A stretch of DNA of 64,000 nt from Bacteroides pyogenes_A. Its GTDB lineage: Bacteria; Bacteroidota; Bacteroidia; Bacteroidales; Bacteroidaceae. Positions 45,428 to 54,416 of this stretch are shown piece after piece (positions within the stretch are counted from its first letter, which is position 1; each line of letters opens with the position of its first letter). The notes below the pieces were generated by a model, which did no database searches, was not told the origin of the DNA, and worked only from the letters and a program-made list of their open reading frames with translations. Made by a program: the position numbers and the translations under genes. The DNA lies in assembly GCF_048595595.1 (NCBI RefSeq), contig NZ_CP184347.1; one strand, written 5' to 3'.

Positions 45428-46969
45428 ATGGATAGACGTATTTTTCTAAAGACCGGAGGGATGGCTTTGCTGGGTACGCTGGCAACGAAATCTGTGATGG
45501 GAATGGACTCTTCTGGAGCATTGGTTGGTGAAAGCGCCGATAAGAAAACTGCCATTGCCTTGGCGATGGAACATTTCGGAGTGAGTGAAGCAGATTTGAA
45601 GAAAGTTCTTTCCGCCGCATTAGAGAAAGGTGGGGATTATGCCGATCTTTTCTTCGAACACACCATCAGCAATAATATCAGGCTCATGGATGGTGCGGTG
45701 AACAATAGTTCTTCGAATATTGATTATGGGGTAGGCGTACGGGTGCTTTCGGGTGATCAGACCGGATATGCCTATGTGGAAAACACTACGTTGGAAGATA
45801 TGTTGAAGGCTGCCCGTACGGCAGCACGCATAGCTTCCGCTAATAAGGGGAATAAACCGCTGAATCTTACCGAGAAGGTTCTGAGGAAAAACCACTATAC
45901 CGTATCTTCTCCTTGGGAGGGGGTGAGCCTGAAAGACAAAATGCCATACCTGCAAAAGCTGAACGAACGGATTTTTTCCATGGATAAGAGAGTACGTAAG
46001 GTGCAGGCCAGTCAGAGCGATGCTACATCGCACATATTCTTTTGTAACTCGGAAGGGGTGATGTATTACGACTATCGGCCGATGGTAACGCTGGGAGCAG
46101 TATGTATCATGGAAGAAAACGGGAAAATGGAGAACGGTTATGCCGCACGGGCTTATCGCAAAGGTTACGATTTCCTGACAGACGATGTGGTGGAGATCGT
46201 AGCACGCGAAGCAGTGGAGCAAACGGCTATTATGTTCAAGGCAGTTAAACCTAAGGGTGGCGAGATGCCCGTAGTGATGGGTGCCGGAGGATCGGGTATC
46301 TTGCTTCACGAAGCCATCGGGCATACTTTTGAAGCGGACTTCAACCGGAAGAATATCTCGATCTTTGCCGATCAGTTGAATAAAAAAGTATGCAACGAGC
46401 ATATCAATGTGGTGGACGACGGAACGATTCCGTTCAATCGTGGGTCGGTGAATTTCGACGATGAGGGCGCCGAAGGACAGAAAACTTATCTGATAAAAGA
46501 GGGTGTGCTGACCAGTTATATACACGACCGTATCAGCGCCAAACATTATGGAGTGGCGCCCACCGGAAACGGACGAAGGGAATCTTTCCGCAACATGCCG
46601 ATTCCCCGCATGCGGGCCACATACATGGAAGCGGGCAATGTAGATGAAGCGGATATCATAGCTTCGGTTAAAAAAGGGATATTTGTGAACAACTTTACTA
46701 ATGGTGAGGTGCAGATTGGCGCGGGCGACTTTACGTTCTTCGTGAAGTCGGGTTATATGATTGAAGACGGCAAACTGACGCAACCTATCAAAGACATAAA
46801 TATCATAGGAAATGGTCCGAAAGCTTTGGCGGATATCACTCTGGTAGGTACGAACGCGAAAGTGGATAATGGCACATGGACTTGCGGGAAGGACGGGCAG
46901 TCGTGTCCTGTAACCTGCGGCATGCCGTCTGCTTTGGTCAGCAAACTGACTGTGGGTGGAGAAAGCTGA
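45428..46969 (+). CDS. tldD: TldD-family metalloprotease with Tat-like signal
   Basis: 513 aa. The N-terminus MDRRIFLKTGGMALLG contains a twin-arginine motif (DRRIFLK) and a hydrophobic stretch, which suggests export. The TldD body shows the HEAIGH zinc motif (LLHEAIGHTFEAD, about 294-300) and a C-terminal GTNAKVDNGTWTCGKDGQSC segment. TldD works with TldE to trim peptides such as microcins and CcdA in E. coli, where it is cytosolic. The tldE-like gene follows after 43 bp. Export of one partner alone would be odd (see findings). Confidence 0.92.
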   Translation: MDRRIFLKTGGMALLGTLATKSVMGMDSSGALVGESADKKTAIALAMEHFGVSEADLKKVLSAALEKGGDYADLFFEHTISNNIRLMDGAVNNSSSNIDYGVGVRVLSGDQTGYAYVENTTLEDMLKAARTAARIASANKGNKPLNLTEKVLRKNHYTVSSPWEGVSLKDKMPYLQKLNERIFSMDKRVRKVQASQSDATSHIFFCNSEGVMYYDYRPMVTLGAVCIMEENGKMENGYAARAYRKGYDFLTDDVVEIVAREAVEQTAIMFKAVKPKGGEMPVVMGAGGSGILLHEAIGHTFEADFNRKNISIFADQLNKKVCNEHINVVDDGTIPFNRGSVNFDDEGAEGQKTYLIKEGVLTSYIHDRISAKHYGVAPTGNGRRESFRNMPIPRMRATYMEAGNVDEADIIASVKKGIFVNNFTNGEVQIGAGDFTFFVKSGYMIEDGKLTQPIKDINIIGNGPKALADITLVGTNAKVDNGTWTCGKDGQSCPVTCGMPSALVSKLTVGGES

Positions 46970-47012
46970 AATAATTATCACTAACCATTAATCACTTTAA
47001 AAAGACGAATCT

Positions 47013-48332
47013 ATGATTACAGATAATAATAAAAAGTTGGCCCAGTGGGCGATGGACTACGCTTTGAAGAATGGATGTCAGGCTGCGAAAGTGCTGCTGT
47101 ATTCTTCTTCAAATACGTCGTTCGAACTGAGAGATGCCAAAATGGAAAGTTTGCAACAGGCTGCTGAAGGCGGACTTAGTATTTCTTTATATGTAGACGG
47201 GCGGTACGGAAGTATTTCTACAAACCGACTGCATCAGAAAGAATTGGAAGTATTCATCAAGAACGGTATCGAGTCGACACGTTATCTGGCGGAAGACAAA
47301 GCACGTGTATTGCCCGATCCGGAGCGTTATTATAAAGGTGGAAAACCCGATTTGCAATTGTCGGACAGTAAGTTTTCTTCTATCAGTCCCGACGACAAGG
47401 TGGCGCTGGCAAAGGCAGTGGCGGAAGAGGCGATGGGAAAAGACGAGCGTGTGATTTCCGTATCTTCTTCATACAGCGACGGAGAGAACACTACATATCG
47501 CTTAATCAGCAACGGGTTCGAGGGAGAGATAAAAAGAACATGGTATTCTCTTTCTGCAAGCGTGACCATCAAAGGTGAAGGAGAAGCCCGCCCTTCATCC
47601 TATTGGTACGAATCGTCTCTATACATCGACGACCTGATAAAGAAAGGCATCGGGCAGAAGGCTTTGGAAAGAGTGCTGCGTAAACTGGGACAAAAGAAAG
47701 TGGAATCGGGCAAATACACGATGGTGGTGGATCCGATGAATACAGGGAGGCTGTTGGGACCGTTGATGAGCGCCTTGCACGGAGGGGCGTTGCAGCAAAA
47801 GAATTCTTTCCTGCTCGATAAACTGCATGAGAAAGTAGGAAGCGATCGCTTGACATTGATAGACGAACCTCATCTGATGAAGGCTTCCGGAGCACGTTAT
47901 TTCGACAATGAGGGAGTTGCTACTGAGCGTCGAACTGTCTTCGACAAAGGTGTGCTCAATACCTACTTCATAGATACTTATAACGCCAAGAAAATGGAAG
48001 TCGATCCGACAATCAGTTCGTCGTCCATCCTGGTGATGAGTACCGGAAATAAGGATCTGGAAGGATTGGTTGCCGATATCGATAAAGGGATTTTGGTGAC
48101 CGGTTTCAACGGCGGCAACTGCAACAGTTCCACCGGAGATTTCTCTTACGGCATCGAAGGCTTTCTGATAGAGAATGGAAGGCCTACCCAGCCTGTTTCG
48201 GAAATGAATATCACGGGTAATATGATAACGCTGTGGAGCTCTCTTGTCGAAACGGGTAACGATCCGAGGCTCAATTCTTCGTGGCGGATTCCTTCATTGG
48301 TGTTTGAAGGGGTAGATTTCAGCGGATTGTAA
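47013..48332 (+). CDS. pmbA: TldE/PmbA-family protein
   Basis: 439 aa. It aligns in style with TldE/PmbA (YGSISTNRL near the start; GNKDLEGLVADIDKGILVTGFNGGNCNSSTGDFSYG near the end) and lacks the HExxxH site, as expected for the TldE half of the heterodimer. No signal peptide is seen, in contrast to its TldD partner. It is probably co-transcribed with tldD. Confidence 0.92.
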   Translation: MITDNNKKLAQWAMDYALKNGCQAAKVLLYSSSNTSFELRDAKMESLQQAAEGGLSISLYVDGRYGSISTNRLHQKELEVFIKNGIESTRYLAEDKARVLPDPERYYKGGKPDLQLSDSKFSSISPDDKVALAKAVAEEAMGKDERVISVSSSYSDGENTTYRLISNGFEGEIKRTWYSLSASVTIKGEGEARPSSYWYESSLYIDDLIKKGIGQKALERVLRKLGQKKVESGKYTMVVDPMNTGRLLGPLMSALHGGALQQKNSFLLDKLHEKVGSDRLTLIDEPHLMKASGARYFDNEGVATERRTVFDKGVLNTYFIDTYNAKKMEVDPTISSSSILVMSTGNKDLEGLVADIDKGILVTGFNGGNCNSSTGDFSYGIEGFLIENGRPTQPVSEMNITGNMITLWSSLVETGNDPRLNSSWRIPSLVFEGVDFSGL

Positions 48333-48395
48333 AAAACGGCCGTTTACCAATCCGTAAAGAGGTCCGCTTGTTCCGGAACTTCTGTTTATAAATTG

Positions 48396-48446
48396 AATCC
48401 CAATCGACTATTAACGCTTGCTCATGCTTATTAATCGGTTGGGATT
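48396..48446. terminator. Hairpin between convergent pmbA and GNAT genes
   Basis: AATCCCAATCG (48396-48406) pairs with CGGTTGGGATT (48436-48446), with one G-U-type difference. The flanks are A/T-rich on both sides. It can terminate both convergent transcripts. Confidence 0.65.
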
Positions 48447-48453
48447 TCCGGTT

Positions 48454-49482
48454 TCAATTCAGCATCAAACTCATGTAGGGGTGTGTCGGAAGGAGAATCC
48501 GCTTTGTCAGTTCACTTATGTTCATGGATAGATGGCGGCCGGGCAGGCGCTCGGCACTGAACATGCATTTTCCGCTGCACAGGTAATAATAGCCGTTGTT
48601 GACGGACAATTGCCTGTCGGTGAGTTCCAATTGCATTTCGTCTTCCGGAAAAGCTGCGGCGTACAGCTCCAATACCTTTTTTGCATTAATAATGCGTGCC
48701 ATGCCCAGCGGATATGGCGGAGGCATTTCTTTGGAAGGCAGCAATCGGGTTATTTGTTCTTCGCCCGTTCGCTCCTTTATATAGAGCAACAAGTTGTATT
48801 CTATTTCCTGTGTGTCGGCAAAGAATTCGTTAATAACCCACCCGTTCTCGCGCTTGTATACAATAGCCAGCCCTTTGATAGCATTATTTTCCTTGGCGGT
48901 GAACAAAATTCCGTCGCTGATAGGCAGGTCGGCCATGATTACCCGGAAATCTTCAGCGGTATGCTGGATACAGCAAGCCCGTTCGGAAAGCTTCCGGTTC
49001 AGATATTGGTAGACTTCTTTCTGAGGTTTTGTTACGGTTTTCACTTTTATTCTTTCGGATGGAGAAGTTTCGGGAACAGATATTTCCTGAGTGGAGTATC
49101 CGAATACGGAAGCGTATCCCATCTGTCTATAATAGTCGAACAACCAAGGTTCGGCAGGGATCAGCGTGCTGAAAAGTACTTCGCCGCGAAACATCCGGGC
49201 AAACGCCTGAGAGAGAAGTTCACGCATCACACCCTTCCCTCGAAAATCCGGATGGGTGCAGGCTCCGGAAATATAAGAAGTCCGTACCGTTTCCCCGCAG
49301 AAAGTCATCGGGTAGGGAAGCATTTGCAGAGCCGATATGATCTCTCCTCCACTCTCGATCGCAATATTTACGTCGTTTTTATAACGCAGGCGGAAGTACA
49401 TCTCAATGAATGCTTTGCTGTCATTGAAGCATAGCCCCCATAACGTTTTAACCTTTTCTTTCATGCCTTCCGCTCTTACCAT
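48454..49482 (-). CDS. GNAT-family acetyltransferase, two-domain Eis-like
   Basis: 342 aa from the ATG at 49482. The N-terminal half carries the acetyl-CoA loop HPDFRGKGVMRELL (about 83-95) and YYRQMGYASVFGY. The second half lacks an obvious second acetyl-CoA site and may match the Eis-type C-terminal (SCP2-like) region. The start overlaps the end of the DUF2156 gene by 7 bp, which indicates coupling. A TTG start further upstream (49515) is less likely. Substrate unknown. Confidence 0.85.
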   Translation of the reverse strand: MVRAEGMKEKVKTLWGLCFNDSKAFIEMYFRLRYKNDVNIAIESGGEIISALQMLPYPMTFCGETVRTSYISGACTHPDFRGKGVMRELLSQAFARMFRGEVLFSTLIPAEPWLFDYYRQMGYASVFGYSTQEISVPETSPSERIKVKTVTKPQKEVYQYLNRKLSERACCIQHTAEDFRVIMADLPISDGILFTAKENNAIKGLAIVYKRENGWVINEFFADTQEIEYNLLLYIKERTGEEQITRLLPSKEMPPPYPLGMARIINAKKVLELYAAAFPEDEMQLELTDRQLSVNNGYYYLCSGKCMFSAERLPGRHLSMNISELTKRILLPTHPYMSLMLN

Positions 49483-50393
49483 CTGATTTGATTTATTGGA
49501 TGATCTTTGAGACAAGCCATGTGTTTTTCCAGAATCGTTACCGGTTGATAGGAGAGCTTTGCTTTGCGCAGGCCTTCTATTCCTAAATCTTCTTCCCGGT
49601 TGATGTATACGTATTGTTCTGGAATACGGTTGGCAAACTCATAATTAATCATGGCGTATGCTCCGTCTATCCGGGTGTCTGCCTTTTCCACATGCACGCC
49701 GAAAGTTTCGTGGTTGATGGGCATGCCGAAAGTGAATGCCACAATTTGTCCGTTGACGTGCAGGATGCCACCTGTGAGACCGATTGCTTCGAAATTATGT
49801 AAAGCATAGATCAGAGCGCGGCGCTCATTGCCTGTTCCCTCGTGCTGGTCGCAATCGTTCGCTTTGCACCATTCGGCTTCCAGTTCAAGGCATTCTTGAA
49901 TACGGTCGGGAGTAATCGGAGTATATTCGTAGTCGGGATATGTATTGCGGAATCGGTTAATGTGATTTCGTTTCGATTGAAATTTTTTCCCTTTCAGTGT
50001 GGAGAGGTCGTTTCTCAGGTATATATAATCGGCGTAATCACGGTCTTCTGTAAAGGTGAATCGGTCGGGCAATTCTGTTTCAAGCTCTGTTCGCATATCG
50101 GAGCAGACGCCCAGCATACAAAATGGCTGACCTTCTTTTTCAGCATCTTCAATCAGTTTACGAAGAATGGATTTCTGATCGCCATTTCCCACAGGCATCA
50201 TATAAGCCAACTGGTTTTCCGCCCAGAATTTGAATACAAGAAAATCATCTACGACGGCAAATTGCGTATTATACAGAAATCTCCAGCTGCAAAGGTTGGA
50301 GAATGAGAGGTCGCAATTACGCCGCCTGCTTTTTATGGTGAATGCCATAATCGTTTCTTTATCCGCCAATGTGATATCTTTGAATGGAATCAT
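49476..50393 (-). CDS. DUF2156-type acyl/aminoacyl-transferase-like protein
   Basis: 305 aa. It resembles the DUF2156 family, related to the catalytic C-terminus of phosphatidylglycerol lysyltransferases (MprF): CDLSFSNLCSWRFLYN, LKGKKFQSKRNHINRF and INREEDLGIEGLRKAK. No membrane domain is present. It is the third gene of a likely leftward set with lrgA, lrgB and the GNAT gene (56 bp after lrgB). Substrate unknown. Confidence 0.82.
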   Translation of the reverse strand: MIPFKDITLADKETIMAFTIKSRRRNCDLSFSNLCSWRFLYNTQFAVVDDFLVFKFWAENQLAYMMPVGNGDQKSILRKLIEDAEKEGQPFCMLGVCSDMRTELETELPDRFTFTEDRDYADYIYLRNDLSTLKGKKFQSKRNHINRFRNTYPDYEYTPITPDRIQECLELEAEWCKANDCDQHEGTGNERRALIYALHNFEAIGLTGGILHVNGQIVAFTFGMPINHETFGVHVEKADTRIDGAYAMINYEFANRIPEQYVYINREEDLGIEGLRKAKLSYQPVTILEKHMACLKDHPINQIRW

Positions 50394-50449
50394 GAGTTCT
50401 TGTTTTGAGTTTTACGCATTATATAACGGATAATGTTGCGGTTTTGTTG

Positions 50450-51145
50450 CTACAGAATTCCCAACAATCGCAAAATGGTAGGAGTCAGCAGCGCTGTGAA
50501 TATCCCGTTCAGCGTTAATCCTAAACTGGCGTATGCGCCGTATTTTCTACTCACGTCCATTGCTGTGGATGTGCCTACCGCATGGGCGGCAGTTCCCATA
50601 GAGAGTCCTTGCGCTATCGGGCTGCCTACACGTATCACTTTCATGGTTTTAAAGCCACAGACAGCTCCCAGCAAACCTACTGCTACGACGACTGCTGCTG
50701 TAAGTGAAGGGATACCGCCTACCGTTTGGGTGACTTCCATCGCGATAGGAGTGGTTACCGATTTGGGAGCCAATGAAAGAATTACTTCTTGCGAGGCCCC
50801 CATAAGTTTGGCTATCAGTACAACCGAAATGACTCCCACGATGCAGCCTGCCAGTTGCGACAACAAAATAGGTACCAGTTGCTTTTTGATAGTCTCCAGC
50901 TGAAGATATAGAGGAACCCCCAAAGCCACTACTGCCGGGCGCAGCCAGAATTCGATGAGATGTCCGCCTTCGTTGTAAGTCTCGTAAGATATACCCGTTA
51001 TTTTGAGAAAAATGATCAGAAAGGCGATAGTCAGCAATATCGGGTTTAATAACACTTGTCCCGTTTTCTTTTGGAGCAGTTTCGCAAAAAAGAAGATTGC
51101 GAAGGTAATAGTCAACAGAAAGAATTTATTTTCTAAGAAACTCAT
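50450..51145 (-). CDS. lrgB: LrgB/CidB-family membrane protein
   Basis: 231 aa with about six or seven membrane segments. LrgB marks are visible: LAPKSVTTPIAMEV and GTAAHAVGTSTAM. With LrgA it forms a holin-like or metabolite (pyruvate/glycolate) transport pair in other organisms. Its start lies 61 bp after the lrgA stop. A 28-bp direct repeat covers the sequence just before its ATG and the lrgA 3' end. Confidence 0.92.
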   Translation of the reverse strand: MSFLENKFFLLTITFAIFFFAKLLQKKTGQVLLNPILLTIAFLIIFLKITGISYETYNEGGHLIEFWLRPAVVALGVPLYLQLETIKKQLVPILLSQLAGCIVGVISVVLIAKLMGASQEVILSLAPKSVTTPIAMEVTQTVGGIPSLTAAVVVAVGLLGAVCGFKTMKVIRVGSPIAQGLSMGTAAHAVGTSTAMDVSRKYGAYASLGLTLNGIFTALLTPTILRLLGIL

Positions 51146-51236
51146 TTGATTTTACGTGTTAGTTGATGAACACAGACCGAGAGATTTAAGACTGTTTTCT
51201 TTCGGGTTATTTGATTTTACGTGTTAATTGATGAAC
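51144..51236. repeat. 28-bp direct repeat, copies 65 bp apart, at the lrgA-lrgB junction
   Basis: Copies at 51144-51171 and 51209-51236 start ATTTGATTTTACGTGTTA and differ by one base (G/A). The second copy includes the last codons of lrgA; the first lies directly upstream of lrgB. Confidence 0.92.
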
Positions 51237-51545
51237 CCATCCGGTGACGGCCAAAACAAGTGCGGTGCTGACTATCGTGGCGATAACGATCGGCCAGAAC
51301 TGTGCGGTGATGACGTCGAAATACAGCATCAGCGCTACTCCCGGCGGGATAAAGAAGAATCCTAAGTTAGCAACCAGAAAGTCGGACATTCCTTGTACCC
51401 AATGAAGTTTGATCCAGCCTAATTTCAGAAAAAGAGCGAGAAGCAGCATACCGATGATGCTGGACGGGAGCTTAATCCCCGTGAGGTAAACGATCAATTC
51501 ACCCAAAGCCAAACAGCCAAATAAAATGGCGCACTGACGTATCAT
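51207..51545 (-). CDS. lrgA: LrgA/CidA-family membrane protein
   Basis: 112 aa from the ATG at 51545 (a GTG at 51575 is an alternative). Four membrane segments; family marks GELIVYLTGIKLPSSIIGMLLL and FFIPPGVALM. It forms a unit with LrgB. It is divergent from pta-ackA, with facing promoters. Confidence 0.92.
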   Translation of the reverse strand: MIRQCAILFGCLALGELIVYLTGIKLPSSIIGMLLLALFLKLGWIKLHWVQGMSDFLVANLGFFFIPPGVALMLYFDVITAQFWPIVIATIVSTALVLAVTGWVHQLTRKIK

Positions 51546-51577
51546 ACTAATTATCTGTTGATGTTTGAAAAACACGG

Positions 51578-51585
51578 CAAAGATA
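51578..51585 (-). promoter_or_regulatory. Promoter -7 box for lrgAB
   Basis: TATCTTTG on the minus strand, 33 bp before the lrgA ATG at 51545. Confidence 0.6.
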
Positions 51586-51678
51586 GGAAAAATAGAAGTA
51601 CAGTGTTAAATATTATAATATTTTAGACTTAGAAATTAAAATAGAAACGTTTTGTAATGTGTATATTGCAAAAATCAG

Positions 51679-51686
51679 TACTTTTG
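51679..51686 (+). promoter_or_regulatory. Promoter -7 box for pta-ackA
   Basis: TACTTTTG, 53 bp before the pta ATG. Confidence 0.62.
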
Positions 51687-51738
51687 CAGTACAAAAAGAA
51701 AGCTATCTCGAATTTTATAACATATATTAAATATATCT

Positions 51739-52758
51739 ATGCTTAATTTAATCAACCAAATCGTTGAGCGGGCGAAGGCAAACCGCCAGCGCATTGTTCT
51801 TCCGGAAGGAACGGAGGAGCGTACATTGAAGGCTGCCAATCAGATTTTGACAGATGAAGTTGCCGACCTCGTGTTGTTGGGTAATCCGGATGAAATCAAT
51901 GAGTTAGCTGTAAGATGGGGTTTAGGGAATATTTGTAAGGCTACTATCATCGATCCCGAGACTTCTCCGAAACACGAAGAGTACGCGCAATTATTGTGCG
52001 AGCTCCGTAAGAAAAAAGGTATGACGATTGAAGAGGCCCGTAAGCTGACAAGCGACCCCTTGTTCTATGGTTGCTTGATGATTAAGAGCGGCGATGCCGA
52101 CGGACAATTGGCAGGAGCCCGAAATACTACCGGAAATGTACTTCGTCCCGCCTTGCAGATTATTAAAACCGCACCGGGTATCACTTGTGTTTCAGGCGCG
52201 ATGTTATTGCTTACACATGCTCCCGAATGCGGAAAGAACGGACTGCTGCTGATGGGCGACGTGGCAGTTACTCCCGTTCCCGATGCCAATCAATTGGCAC
52301 AAATAGCCGTTTGTACGGCTGAAACAGCAAAAGCGGTTGCAGGAATCGAGAATCCGAAAGTGGCGATGCTGAGCTTTTCTACGAAGGGTTCCGCCACGCA
52401 TGAAGTGGTGGACAAGGTGATAGAGGCTACCAAGATTGCCAAAGAAATGGCGCCTACGCTTGATTTGGACGGTGAAATGCAAGCGGATGCCGCTCTCGTT
52501 CCCGAGATCGGAGCAAGCAAAGCCCCGGGATCGAAAGTGGCGGGAGCAGCAAATGTGTTGGTGGTTCCGAGTCTCGAAGTCGGAAACATTTCTTATAAGC
52601 TGGTACAGCGTTTGGGGCATGCCGATGCGGTAGGTCCTATTTTGCAAGGTATTGACCGTCCGGTCAACGATTTATCTCGCGGTTGTTCCATCACAGATAT
52701 CTATCGCATGATTGCCATTACCGCCAACCAGGCCATCGCGGCAAAGAGCGCTCATTGA
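51739..52758 (+). CDS. pta: Phosphate acetyltransferase
   Basis: 339 aa, the short single-domain form. It converts acetyl-CoA and phosphate to acetyl phosphate. Motifs: RIVLPEGTEERTLKAA, the SGDADGQLAGARNTT region, and the C-terminal VNDLSRGCS. With ackA 48 bp downstream it forms the acetate-producing ATP pathway of this fermentative anaerobe. Confidence 0.97.
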   Translation: MLNLINQIVERAKANRQRIVLPEGTEERTLKAANQILTDEVADLVLLGNPDEINELAVRWGLGNICKATIIDPETSPKHEEYAQLLCELRKKKGMTIEEARKLTSDPLFYGCLMIKSGDADGQLAGARNTTGNVLRPALQIIKTAPGITCVSGAMLLLTHAPECGKNGLLLMGDVAVTPVPDANQLAQIAVCTAETAKAVAGIENPKVAMLSFSTKGSATHEVVDKVIEATKIAKEMAPTLDLDGEMQADAALVPEIGASKAPGSKVAGAANVLVVPSLEVGNISYKLVQRLGHADAVGPILQGIDRPVNDLSRGCSITDIYRMIAITANQAIAAKSAH

Positions 52759-52806
52759 GCTCGTCGCCTGTAACCACTTATCATTAAATTATTTAAAATT
52801 AGAAGC

Positions 52807-54003
52807 ATGAAGATTTTAGTACTGAACTGTGGCAGTTCGTCGATTAAATATAAACTGTTCGACATGGGCAGTAAAGAAGTTGTCGCGCAAGGAGGAATCG
52901 AGAAAATAGGTTTGAAGGGTTCGTTCCTGAAGCTGACATTGCCCGACGGGAGCAAGAAAGTGTTGGAGAAAGACATTCCCGAGCATACCGTAGGTGTGGA
53001 ATTTATCCTGAATACGTTGGCCTCTCCGGAATACGGCGCCATCAAATCATTGGATGAGATTGATGCGGTGGGACACCGTATGGTTCACGGAGGCGAGCGC
53101 TTCAGCGAATCGGTGCTGCTGAACAAAGAAGTGCTGGATGTTTTCATTGCCTGCAACGATCTGGCGCCTCTGCACAATCCCGCCAACCTAAAAGGTGTGA
53201 ACGCGATTACCGCCATTCTTCCAAACGTGCCGCAGGTAGGTGTGTTCGATACGGCCTTCCATCAGACCATGCCCGACTATGCTTACTTATATGCCATTCC
53301 TTACGAACTTTATGAGAAGTACGGCGTGCGTCGCTATGGGTTCCACGGAACATCTCACCGTTACGTTTCGCAACGTGTGTGCGAGTTTCTGGGTGTAAAA
53401 CCCGAAGGACAAAGAATCATCACTTGCCACATCGGCAACGGAGGTTCTATCGCTGCCATCAAAGACGGCAAATGTATGGATACCACGATGGGATTGACTC
53501 CGCTCGAAGGCCTGATGATGGGAACACGCAGCGGCGACATCGATGCCGGAGCGGTTACTTTCATCATGGATAAGGAAGGCTTGAACATGACCGGAGTTTC
53601 CAATCTTTTGAATAAAAAGAGCGGTGTGTTGGGCATTTCCGGTATTTCGAGCGATATGCGCGAGATAGAATCTGCTGTGGCTGCCGGAAACAAACAAGCC
53701 ATCTTGGCAGAAAAAATGTACTTCCATCGCATCAAGAAATACGTAGGCGCGTATGCTGCTGTTTTAGGCGGTGTCGACACCATTGTGTTTACCGGTGGCG
53801 TAGGCGAGAATCAGGCATCTTGCCGTGCGGCAGTGTGCGAGGGTCTCGAATTCATGGGCGTTAAAATGGATAAGGCGAGAAACAGTGTGCGTGGCGTGGA
53901 AGCTGTAATTTCCGCCGACGACTCGAAAGTGAAAGTCGTGGTGATTCCTACCGACGAAGAGCTGGTGATTGCGTCCGATACCATGGCTATCGTGAGCAAG
54001 TAA
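52807..54003 (+). CDS. ackA: Acetate kinase
   Basis: 398 aa, standard. ASKHA-fold marks: VLNCGSSSIKYKLF at the N-terminus, FDTAFHQTMP, GFHGTSHRYV and the adenosine motif FTGGVGENQA. It makes ATP from acetyl phosphate. A strong hairpin terminator follows the stop. Confidence 0.98.
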   Translation: MKILVLNCGSSSIKYKLFDMGSKEVVAQGGIEKIGLKGSFLKLTLPDGSKKVLEKDIPEHTVGVEFILNTLASPEYGAIKSLDEIDAVGHRMVHGGERFSESVLLNKEVLDVFIACNDLAPLHNPANLKGVNAITAILPNVPQVGVFDTAFHQTMPDYAYLYAIPYELYEKYGVRRYGFHGTSHRYVSQRVCEFLGVKPEGQRIITCHIGNGGSIAAIKDGKCMDTTMGLTPLEGLMMGTRSGDIDAGAVTFIMDKEGLNMTGVSNLLNKKSGVLGISGISSDMREIESAVAAGNKQAILAEKMYFHRIKKYVGAYAAVLGGVDTIVFTGGVGENQASCRAAVCEGLEFMGVKMDKARNSVRGVEAVISADDSKVKVVVIPTDEELVIASDTMAIVSK

Positions 54004-54028
54004 CGAAAATAAAGATTTTATAGAGTCT

Positions 54029-54071
54029 CCTTGTTTTTCGCTGTCCTGTGGCAGGATAGCGAAGAATAAGG
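54029..54071 (+). terminator. Terminator after ackA
   Basis: A 20-bp stem (CCTTGTTTTTCGCTGTCCTG at 54029-54048 with 54052-54071, differences all G-U compatible in RNA) and a 3-nt loop TGG, followed by a T-rich stretch. Confidence 0.8.
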
Positions 54072-54290
54072 GGAATTTCTTTTTGTTCACGACATGTTTA
54101 GTCGTTCATCCTTGTTGTCTTTGTTTACAGCAACTTCAAATCTATATTATATATAGGTGGAAAAATGGTAAGATTGCAACGCATGTCGGTTGTCGTCAAC
54201 AAGTTGAAAGGGTACAAACTGTTTCCTGCGAAAATAAAATCAAAAAGCAAGAAAAGGGCTAAAGGGCCTGTTTTACAATCGTCAGTGCAT

Positions 54291-54298
54291 TATATTTG
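54291..54298 (+). promoter_or_regulatory. Promoter -7 box for the small Cys-rich protein gene
   Basis: TATATTTG, 119 bp before the proposed ATG at 54417. Confidence 0.5.
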
Positions 54299-54416
54299 TG
54301 AGACGGATAAGAGAATCCTTATGCCTTTGGCATGCAATTGTCGGGCTTTATGTAGCCGATATTTGACCGGCAAGGACTATGAAGCAAGTTGTTTCTATCT
54401 ATTTAGAAGAAGTAAT

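Noticed and set aside
45620..46981. 453-codon frame antisense to tldD
   Set aside because: Shadow of tldD; His/Arg-rich sequence without motifs.
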